Shown: positions 6,903-12,484 of the stretch, one piece after another
Numbering within the stretch: the stretch's first letter is position 1
Layout of the letters: every line of letters begins with the position of its first letter
From: DASZZX01 sp036260415
GTDB lineage: Bacteria; Actinomycetota; Nitriliruptoria; Nitriliruptorales; JAHWKO01
Direction: 5' to 3'
Length of the DNA: 12,484 nt
Assembly (NCBI GenBank): GCA_036260415.1
Contig: DASZZX010000060.1
Span: 1-12,484, forward strand
Position numbers and translations under genes: made by a program
The notes under the pieces: generated by a model
What the model saw: only the letters and a program-made list of their open reading frames with translations
Told to the model about the DNA's origin: nothing
Databases searched by the model: none

Positions 6903-8402
6903 TCAGGGTGTTCGGGCGGTGCGGACACCGCGGCTGGTGCGCAGCTCGACCTTCCGCCGTGAGGTGTTGTTGTCGGTCGTGAGCTCGCGGAGGCGCCCGT
7001 CCGGGTTGGCGGTCACCTCCAGGTAGTAGATGCCGTCGGGCAGGTCGGTCACGTCGAAGGACTGGCCGGGTAGCGACTGGTAGTAGGTGTCACCCCAGCC
7101 CACGTCGAGGATCTCCCGGATCCAGATGCTGTTGTCCCATCCGCACGCGGTGTGCAGGCCGGTGGACCCCGGTCGCCAGTTGGCGCCTGCCAGCGTGAGG
7201 TCGATGGCGTCGGTGGGGGCCAGGCAGAACGCCTCCTTCTCGCTGCGCACGCCCCGGGTGCCGCCTGCGTCGGTCAGCCGGTAGCGAGCGAAGTCGGTGA
7301 AGTGCCAGTGGTGGTGGCCGTCGCGGCGGTCGAACTCCAGGGTGCCGACCACGGCCCGGCCCGTCTTGCGACCGTCGGTGTAGAAGTACTGGAAGGCGTC
7401 CATCAGATCCTGGCCGGGCTGGCGGAAGCCCTCGACCACCAGTGGTCCGTCACCACCGTTCCACACGTTGGCTGCGAACTCCAGCCACTGTCGGCCGGCG
7501 TCGTCCACGGACAGCGACACCGCGAACGCCGGCAGCGAGATCAAGTCGGGCAGGCCATCGGCGTCGGCCACCACAGCGGGTACGACGCGGTCAGCAGCGT
7601 TGCGGGCCTGGCCTTGCCCAGCGTCGCGGCCGCGGGCCCGCCGGTCTCCGCCCCCGGACGCCACGACCGCCTCGCACTCCTCGTCGGGCGGCTCGCAGCC
7701 CCAGCCCGGATCGACCGTGACCACCTCCACCCGCACATCAACCGAGGATCTGGTCGGGTCGATCTCCAGAGCCCGCAGGTAGCGGTCGGTGATTCGCAGG
7801 GTCACCTCGTAGGTGCCGTCGGCAAGATCCAAGCCCTGGTCATCCCACGGGGAGGCGGCGGGCACAGCCCAGTCCCGGTCGATGCCCCATACGGTGGCCC
7901 GGGTCAGGTCACTACCGGCGCACCAGTCGGAGTATGTGCGGGTGTCGGGCCCGTCGTCGCCGGTACGAGCCAGGTTGTAGTCCCCACCGGGGCAGAACGG
8001 CATCAAGGACCGGTGCACGACGTTGCCACCCGGGTCACGGACCGTCAGTTCGAAGAAACCGACGAGCCCTGCCCCGATGTCGGTGACGGTCCCTCGCGGT
8101 AGGCGCCGGACCACCCGCGTGGTGCCGTCGTCGCCGCGGGCGACCTGCTCGACCGTCCAGCCACGCCCGTGCCGAGAGACGTGCAGTTCGAACGCCCCGC
8201 CCACCGCCGACACGTAAGCGCCCAGATCCCACCACACCGGTTCGCCCGGGTAGCGCTGGACCACGGCCGTCGTCGAGGCGGCGGTCAAAGCCACCGTCGG
8301 CGTGGCACCGGCCGGGCGACCCCAGAGCGGCGTCACCCACCCGACCGACACCAGGGTGACCACCGATAGGGCGGCCAGAGCTGAACCAAGAAAACGACCC
8401 AC
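6903..8402 (-). CDS. Secreted lysyl oxidase-like copper amine oxidase
   Basis: A 499-aa exported protein with a C-terminal lysyl oxidase domain (about 283-490). The family oxidises peptidyl-lysine or other primary amines to aldehydes, using copper and a Lys-Tyr quinone (LTQ). Copper ligands are visible in GHHHWHF as HxHxH (H363, H365, H367). K389 in SEKEAFCLAPTD fits the LTQ lysine, and the Tyr pair 440/441 in GDTYYQ fits the LTQ tyrosine. The end DLPDGIYYLEVTANPDG...TTDNN matches the animal enzyme ending closely. The signal peptide is about 1-33. Residues about 45-230 form an extra beta-rich region with Cys137/161 and a Cys pair 236/243, then a low-complexity linker. GTG 8402 is chosen because AGAGGA lies 6 bases upstream; an ATG at 8498 would add 32 residues before the signal peptide. 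The substrate is unknown; the cell wall or an extracellular protein is an inference. Confidence 0.88.
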   Translation of the reverse strand: MGRFLGSALAALSVVTLVSVGWVTPLWGRPAGATPTVALTAASTTAVVQRYPGEPVWWDLGAYVSAVGGAFELHVSRHGRGWTVEQVARGDDGTTRVVRRLPRGTVTDIGAGLVGFFELTVRDPGGNVVHRSLMPFCPGGDYNLARTGDDGPDTRTYSDWCAGSDLTRATVWGIDRDWAVPAASPWDDQGLDLADGTYEVTLRITDRYLRALEIDPTRSSVDVRVEVVTVDPGWGCEPPDEECEAVVASGGGDRRARGRDAGQGQARNAADRVVPAVVADADGLPDLISLPAFAVSLSVDDAGRQWLEFAANVWNGGDGPLVVEGFRQPGQDLMDAFQYFYTDGRKTGRAVVGTLEFDRRDGHHHWHFTDFARYRLTDAGGTRGVRSEKEAFCLAPTDAIDLTLAGANWRPGSTGLHTACGWDNSIWIREILDVGWGDTYYQSLPGQSFDVTDLPDGIYYLEVTANPDGRLRELTTDNNTSRRKVELRTSRGVRTARTP

Positions 8403-9252
8403 CAGCGTTCCTCTCACTCGCGAAGGACGCAGCTGGCACCCCGCGATCTGGCACCTCTGCCTCTCTTTCGGTCCGCAGCCGATGCCCGTGGCCTGCAAGC
8501 ACGGTCATGGCGCCGGCCGCTCCGCAGCCGCCGATCATCCGCCGCCAAGCTGAGCGCAACCTGAAGATGCGGAGCGTTCGAGGCGCCGACATGAGCTCGG
8601 TGACCTGAAGTTGGCTGTCGGTGGACGTTCGCTCAGTAGGTCCCGCTGGATCTGCAACCAGGCGGGGAGGACGTCGTCCTCACCGCTCCCGGGATGCCGA
8701 TGTCCGTTCAGATCGGGGTGCTGTCCGGCGGTTCCGCGGGGAATGGCAGCCGATCGCATGGGTCGCAGCGGTCGTCGTGTCGATCATGCTCCTGTTCCGC
8801 CACAGACTCGCGTAGATGACCAGATCGTCAACGTGTGGTTAGGGGCGTTGACCAACTACCTCAGCGCGCCCGGTTACGGCACCGCCGGCCCGACCACGAC
8901 CGGTGGTGGGCTGGTGCCGACCGTGGTGTCCACGTGACCGGCAACTGGCAAGCAAACGGAGCGGGGCGCTTAGCGGTCCCGAGTGCCCGGATCAGCGCTC
9001 GCGGGACCAGATACCTCATCCCATCGAGACTTTCACGACCGCCGCCTTCCAAGCGGAGGCGTAGCCGCGGGCAGCCTGTATCGCCCGTTACAAGCACGTC
9101 TCCTTGCCCCGTCCCGGTGCTTGATATCTGACGCACAGGTGTTCGTCCGGGCCAGTCATGCGCGGCTTCGCATGGGACACGGGACCATGTGACCAGGGGC
9201 GAGAGCCGGCGACTTGAGTGCGGCCCAAGCATCCCGAACCATCGGCGCGAGT
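8403..9252. other. Long gene-poor stretch upstream of the lysyl oxidase gene
   Basis: About 850 bp without a gene I can support. It should contain the minus-strand promoter of the lysyl oxidase gene. Short protein-like stretches occur on the plus strand in three different frames: PGGEDVVLTAPGMPMSVQIG (from about 8661), a hydrophobic end EWQPIAWVAAVVVSIMLLF stopping at 8815, and NVWLGALTNYLSAPGYG ending at 8937. They may be a decayed membrane protein gene but match no family I recognise. A 7-bp inverted repeat CAAGCAC/GTGCTTG lies near 9091-9123. Confidence 0.3.
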
Positions 9253-9271
9253 TCAACCCAAGCCGGGATGG
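9253..9271 (+). repeat. 19-bp direct repeat, copy 2
   Basis: Identical in sequence and orientation to 1414-1432 (TCAACCCAAGCCGGGATGG), 7.8 kb away. It lies 68 bp upstream of the start codon of a tyrosine recombinase remnant, an arrangement seen for attachment sites next to integrase genes. No SDR-like coding sequence continues on its right side, so simple excision between the copies would not restore the interrupted SDR gene. Confidence 0.8.
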
Positions 9272-9339
9272 GCGGTAGTCAAGTCCCAGGGGGATGCTGG
9301 CTTCAGCGGGACGCGGGTTCCCACCGACAGGAGTCGATC

Positions 9340-9485
9340 ATGAGCACCGTGACAGCACCAACCGAGGGACCGATCGACTGGCGCGAGGAGGTGGAGAGAC
9401 TGACCGGCGAGTTCGTGGCGGGTTCTCTTCGGCGAAGACACGGAGCAACTACCGGGCCAACCAAGCTGGGAGGGCGATGAGTTGA
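9340..9485 (+). pseudogene. N-terminal remnant of a tyrosine recombinase/phage integrase gene
   Basis: A good start (ACAGGAG at 9327-9333, ATG at 9340) opens a frame reading MSTVTAPTEGPIDWREEVER then LTGEFVAG. At about 9421 one base appears to be missing, and the +1-related frame continues FSSAKTRSNYRAN before degenerating and stopping at 9485. The combined FVAGFSSAKTRSNYRAN resembles the start of the SAM-like core-binding domain of XerC/phage-type integrases (F..G.....TR..Y...L). No catalytic R-H-R-Y domain follows, because another gene starts at 9563. Alternatively it is an unrelated small gene; the frameshift and loss of downstream sequence argue for decay. Confidence 0.4.
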
Positions 9486-9524
9486 GGTGGCATGTCGTGG
9501 ACACCGGATACCGCGCCGGGCTTA

Positions 9525-9553
9525 TTGACGGCCGGTGCAGCCGCCATTAGCGT
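9525..9553 (+). promoter_or_regulatory. Probable leaderless promoter of the methionine synthase-like gene
   Basis: TTGACG (9525-9530) is separated by 17 bp from TAGCGT (9548-9553), which fits the actinobacterial TAnnnT -10 form. Transcription would start about 7 bases later, at or next to the ATG at 9563. The gene has no Shine-Dalgarno sequence in the preceding 20 bases, consistent with a leaderless mRNA. Confidence 0.5.
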
Positions 9554-9562
9554 CAAGCCAGC

Positions 9563-10624
9563 ATGCTTCCTACCGAGCCCATCGGCAGCATCCCCCGCCC
9601 CATCGAGCTGATGGAGGCGGTGCGGGCCCACCAACAGGGCGCGTTGTCGTCAGAGAAGCTGCGGACCCACTACGACCGGGCGCTGCGGGACACCATCGAG
9701 TCGCTGGAGGCGACGGGCTCGCCGGTGATCGTGGACGGCGAGCAGACCAAGCCCAGCTTCGCGACCTACCCGATCGAGGGGTTGGAGGTGCTGGCTCCGG
9801 ACGGCATCACCATCCCCTTCGAGGACGGGCACACGCGCCAGCTTCCACGGCTGACGGCGGGGCCGTTCCACTACCAGAGGTACGCCGACACCTACCTTGA
9901 GCAGGCCCAGCGCTACGCCAGCGTCCCGGTCAAGCAGGCCGTCATCGCGCCGTCGGCGTTGAGTCTGCTGTACCCGGACGAGGGCGTCGACGGCTACCCG
10001 CGAGAGGCGTTCATCGAGGATCTGCTCGACGAGGCGGAGACCGACATCCGTCGCTGCCTCGCCCAGGGCGCCCACATCGTGCAGCTGGACTTCACCGAGG
10101 GTCGTCTTGCGGTCAAGCTGGACCCCAGCCACCAGCTGCTGGCTGCGTTCATCGACCTCAACCAGCGGCTGCTAGCCCGCTTCTCCGACGACGAGCGCAG
10201 CCGGATCGGGGTGCACACCTGCCCCGGCTCCGACCAGGACGCGGCCCACAGCCTCGACGCCGACTACGCCGAGCTGCTGCCCAGCCTCCTCCAGCTCGAG
10301 GCCGCCAGCTTCTACATCCAGCTGGCCAGCGAACAAGACCGGGTCCGGGTGCTGGGCATCATCAGCCAGCACGTGCGGCCGCACCAGCGCATCTTCGTCG
10401 GCGTCATCGACCCCATCGATCCCCGCATCGAGACCGCCGATGAGGTCAGAGACCGCGTGCTGGAGGCCGCCGAGTTCATCCCCTTAGATCAGCTGGGGAC
10501 GTGCGACGACTGCGGGTTCGCTCCCTTCGGGGACGACACCTCCACGCCTCGTGAGACAGCCTTCGCCAAGATCCGTGCCCGGGTCGAAGGGACTCGACTG
10601 GCCTCCGACCAGCTTGGAGCGTGA
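9563..10624 (+). CDS. Cobalamin-independent methionine synthase-like protein (short MetE-core family)
   Basis: A 353-aa cytosolic protein corresponding to the C-terminal catalytic barrel of MetE, without the N-terminal half (full MetE is about 750 aa). Family members use a zinc-activated thiol in methyl or alkyl transfer; the short proteins may make methionine from homocysteine with a different methyl donor, or act on other thiols. Zinc ligands are visible: H218 and C220 in GVHTCPG, a candidate Glu (E257 in QLASEQ) and C317 in TCDDCGFAPFGDD. The N-terminal PIGSIPRP and the VDGEQTKPSF segment are typical of this group. No ribosome binding site precedes the ATG; a promoter directly upstream suggests leaderless expression. 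No methionine or cobalamin genes are adjacent, and no S-box/SAM riboswitch is seen. Confidence 0.88.
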   Translation: MLPTEPIGSIPRPIELMEAVRAHQQGALSSEKLRTHYDRALRDTIESLEATGSPVIVDGEQTKPSFATYPIEGLEVLAPDGITIPFEDGHTRQLPRLTAGPFHYQRYADTYLEQAQRYASVPVKQAVIAPSALSLLYPDEGVDGYPREAFIEDLLDEAETDIRRCLAQGAHIVQLDFTEGRLAVKLDPSHQLLAAFIDLNQRLLARFSDDERSRIGVHTCPGSDQDAAHSLDADYAELLPSLLQLEAASFYIQLASEQDRVRVLGIISQHVRPHQRIFVGVIDPIDPRIETADEVRDRVLEAAEFIPLDQLGTCDDCGFAPFGDDTSTPRETAFAKIRARVEGTRLASDQLGA

Positions 10625-10633
10625 GCCGCTCGG

Positions 10634-10915
10634 TTGCTCCCGCCCTACTACGAGCACGCGGCGGTGTCGGCTCCGCTCGCTCGCTGCTCGAGCGGTCGCT
10701 GCGGAGAGCACACCGTCGCGTACCTGACACCCGAGCTGCTCCGAGAGGCGACCGAGATCGACGAGCGTTTCAACGCGCTCGACCTCGGGCTCACCGAATC
10801 AACCGTCATGGCGATCGCCGAGGGTGAGCTGAGCCCCGTTGGCCTTCGACTTCGAGGATTTCCGAGCTGCCCCTCGGAACAGGGACCCTGGCGACTCGTC
10901 GTCGACAAATCGCGG
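10634..10915 (+). pseudogene. VapC-like PIN-domain toxin remnant, two compensating frameshifts
   Basis: One plus-strand frame reads VAYLTPELLREATEIDERF and NALDLGLTESTVMAIAE (to 10822). The next frame then gives LAFDFEDFRAAPR (10839-10877), and the first frame resumes with EQGPWRLVVDKSR (to 10915). Together these match the C-terminal half of VapC ribonuclease toxins: a helix with ..A..I...F..LDLGL.DA.V.A.AER, then a strand VATFDF.DFRA, then WRLV.DE. The usual catalytic Asp of LGLTDA is Glu here. The N-terminal half with the first catalytic Asp is not found and no VapB antitoxin is present, so this is a dead fragment. It starts 10 bp after the methionine synthase-like gene. Confidence 0.55.
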
Positions 10916-11176
10916 TGCCACCATTCGATCCGGCAGCGCCCGGACGGTCCTGCGCACTCATCGCCGCGGTTGTCGCGCTGGGTACGCAGGCGGCTCCTTC
11001 CGCGATCCCGCTTCTGCTCGCCGATCAGCACCCACCGTGGGCTGCTCGAGCGCCGGGGTCCGCGACGCCGCCTGAGACACGCCGGGCGAACGACCTCTCG
11101 GACCGTCGCTATTGGGCCCTTCGCGGTGAACGCGGGGGGCGTGTGAGCTCGACGAGGCGGGGATAGATGCTCTGAA
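10916..11176. other. Spacer between toxin remnant and IS element
   Basis: About 260 bp with open but Arg/Ser/Pro-rich frames and no recognisable protein. The left end of the ISL3-type element must lie within or near its right part, but the terminal inverted repeat cannot be fixed without the right end of the element, which is outside the window. Confidence 0.3.
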
Positions 11177-11240
11177 CGTGCGTATGGCCCCCACGAGACT
11201 TGGTGCCGCCAAGCAACCGAGTCGGGAGGCCATACGCATG
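11177..11240 (+). promoter_or_regulatory. Leader hairpin covering the transposase ribosome binding site and start codon
   Basis: Bases 11177-11189 (CGTGCGTATGGCC) pair with 11228-11240 (GGCCATACGCATG) in a 13-bp stem with one G-U pair. The right arm contains the ATG (11238-11240) and overlaps the GGGAGG ribosome binding site (11224-11229). Inner pairing GACT/AGTC (11197-11200 with 11220-11223) can extend it. Transcripts entering from outside would fold this way and hide the start, as known for several other IS elements. Confidence 0.6.
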
Positions 11241-12484
11241 GGTCAGGCTACGCGCTCGTTGGAGTTCGAGAACGTTTCGCTGCTCGGGATCCCTGGGCTG
11301 CGGGTGCTGTGGTCGTGGGAGTTCGCCGACGAGCTGCACGTGTTCGTCGAGACGCCGCAGTCGGTGGAGCCCTGCCGCGGCTGTGGGCAGCGGGCGGCGT
11401 CGGGCGGCCGCCACACGGTGCAGGTGCGTGACCTGCCGATCGCGGGGAAGGCCACCCGGCTGGTGTGGCGCAAGCGCGAGTGGCGCTGCCACGACTGCCA
11501 CACGTCGTGGCGCGAGACCCATCGCCAGATCGCGCCGCGGGCGACGCTGACCGAACGCGCCCGTGCCGAGGCCGCCCGGCAGGTCGGCGAGGACGGCCGT
11601 GCGGTCGCCGAGGTCGCCCGAGCGTTCGGGGTGGGCTGGCACACCGTGATGAACGCGGTCCATGCGGCGGCCCGACGGCGGTTCGCCGACCAGCAGATCT
11701 ACACCATCCAGCTGCGTCCGTGCCTGGCTCTCGGCGTCGACGAGAAGGTCATGAACCGCGCCAGCCGGGGTCGGCGTCGCCGCTACGTCACCGTGCTCGT
11801 CGACCTGGCCCGCGGGGTGCCGCTGGACATCGTCGAAGGCCGCTCCAAGGCGGTTCTCCGGGCCTGGCTGGCAGCTCAGAGCCCCTCCTGGCGTGCCGGT
11901 GTTCGCGTCGTGACGCTCGACCCCGCCGCGCCCTACCGGGCGGCGCTGACCGACCCCGAGGTCGGACTGCCCAACGCCCGGCTCGTTCTGGACCACTTCC
12001 ACTCGATCAAGCTCGCCAACGCCGCGATCGACGACACCCGCCGCCGGGTCCAGCAGGAGACCCTGGGACACCGCGGCCGCAAGCACGACCCGCTCTACCG
12101 CATCCGCAAGCTGCTGCTGATGGGCCGCCACCGCCTCGACACCGCCGCCACCGCACGCATCGACGCGGCCTTGGCCGCCGGCGACCCGTTCGACGAGGTC
12201 GCATGCGCCCACACGGCCAAAGAGCTGCTGCGCGACGTCTACGCCGCCGCCGACACCTGGCACGCCCGGCTCGCACTCGAGCGATTCTTCGAGTGGACCG
12301 CCGCGGTCGACGTGGCCGAGGTCACCCGCCTGGCCGGCACCATCGACCGGTGGCGGGCCGAACTGCTCGCCTACTTCCGCACCGGCCGCGCCAGCAACGG
12401 CAAGGTCGAGGCCCTCAACGGCGAACTCGAAGCCATCGACCGCACCGCCCGCGGCTTCCGAAACTTCATCAACTACCGCACCCG
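11238..12484 (+). CDS. ISL3-family transposase (3' end beyond window)
   Basis: 415 codons are visible, uninterrupted to the right edge; only a short C-terminal piece should be missing, given usual lengths of 400-440 aa. It cuts and joins IS ends through a DDE active site. The order is an N-terminal zinc-binding region (C46..C49 and C84..C87: PCRGCG and WRCHDCHTSW), a helix-turn-helix (about 108-146, with VAEVARAFGVGWHTVMNAV), then the catalytic domain with D168 (LGVDEK), D228 (VTLDPAAPYRAAL), the conserved LDHFHSIKLAN segment (251-261) and E391 (ASNGKVEALNGELEAI). It ends in the ARGFRNFINYRTR pattern typical of ISL3. GGGAGG lies 8 bases before the ATG. All catalytic acids are present, so it may be active. 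Confidence 0.92.
   Translation, partial: MGQATRSLEFENVSLLGIPGLRVLWSWEFADELHVFVETPQSVEPCRGCGQRAASGGRHTVQVRDLPIAGKATRLVWRKREWRCHDCHTSWRETHRQIAPRATLTERARAEAARQVGEDGRAVAEVARAFGVGWHTVMNAVHAAARRRFADQQIYTIQLRPCLALGVDEKVMNRASRGRRRRYVTVLVDLARGVPLDIVEGRSKAVLRAWLAAQSPSWRAGVRVVTLDPAAPYRAALTDPEVGLPNARLVLDHFHSIKLANAAIDDTRRRVQQETLGHRGRKHDPLYRIRKLLLMGRHRLDTAATARIDAALAAGDPFDEVACAHTAKELLRDVYAAADTWHARLALERFFEWTAAVDVAEVTRLAGTIDRWRAELLAYFRTGRASNGKVEALNGELEAIDRTARGFRNFINYRT

Larger units (their letters stand above)
11177..12484 (+). mobile_element. ISL3-family insertion sequence, right end outside window
   Basis: The transposase gene and its leader belong to an ISL3-type insertion sequence. The left border is given as the first base of the leader hairpin, which is only a minimum extent; the real terminal repeat may lie some tens of bases further left. 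The right end and the flanking target duplication are not in the window. The transposase frame is open throughout, so the element may be intact and recent. Confidence 0.6.

Noticed and set aside
7152..8102. Long plus-strand open frame opposite the lysyl oxidase gene
   Set aside because: The minus strand carries the copper and cofactor motifs; the opposite frame is a shadow.
8621..8815. Small membrane protein of 64 aa
   Set aside because: Only the last 20 or so residues look membrane-like, the first 40 are Arg-rich and there is no ribosome binding site; treated as possible debris.
11109..12263. Long minus-strand open frame opposite the transposase
   Set aside because: The plus-strand ISL3 transposase is complete in its motifs; the antisense frame has only low-complexity sequence.

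Overview
The window is high-GC DNA with long, G/C-ending ORFs, GTG starts next to short purine-rich ribosome binding sites, a probable leaderless gene, and actinobacterial-style secreted and regulatory proteins. It most likely comes from a member of the Actinomycetota. I cannot place it lower from sequence alone. No rRNA, tRNA or CRISPR array is visible.

Layout. An intact GNAT acetyltransferase (286-813, +) is followed by about 880 bp of non-coding sequence. That stretch holds the tail of an ECF sigma factor gene (minus strand), a frameshifted slice of a short-chain dehydrogenase gene, one copy of a 19-bp repeat and three small hairpins. A compact signalling cassette comes next on the plus strand: a secreted PepSY-domain protein (1696-2094), an OmpR-type response regulator (2252-2929) and a membrane histidine kinase (2922-4301). 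The last two genes overlap by 8 bp. Converging on it is a minus-strand gene for a secreted, C-terminally membrane-anchored six-Asp-box beta-propeller (4361-5998). After a spacer with two methyltransferase gene fragments in opposite orientation comes a secreted copper-dependent lysyl oxidase-like protein (6903-8402, -). A long gene-poor stretch (8403-9562) contains the second 19-bp repeat copy and the start of a tyrosine recombinase gene. A short cobalamin-independent methionine synthase-like enzyme (9563-10624, +) follows, apparently from a leaderless promoter. Then come a frameshifted VapC/PIN toxin remnant and an ISL3-family transposase that runs off the right edge (11238 onwards).

How it fits together. 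The PepSY protein, regulator and kinase form a plausible envelope-sensing unit. The propeller and the lysyl oxidase-like protein are both exported and could act on the cell surface, but nothing in the sequence ties them to the regulator. The most striking property of the window is contrast. Six long genes are intact with all key residues, while almost every spacer carries short, multiply frameshifted gene ends from unrelated families (sigma factor, SDR, two methyltransferases, recombinase, toxin). This looks like an accessory region with repeated insertion and decay. One 19-bp repeat copy begins almost exactly where the SDR homology stops, which suggests it marks a real insertion or recombination junction.
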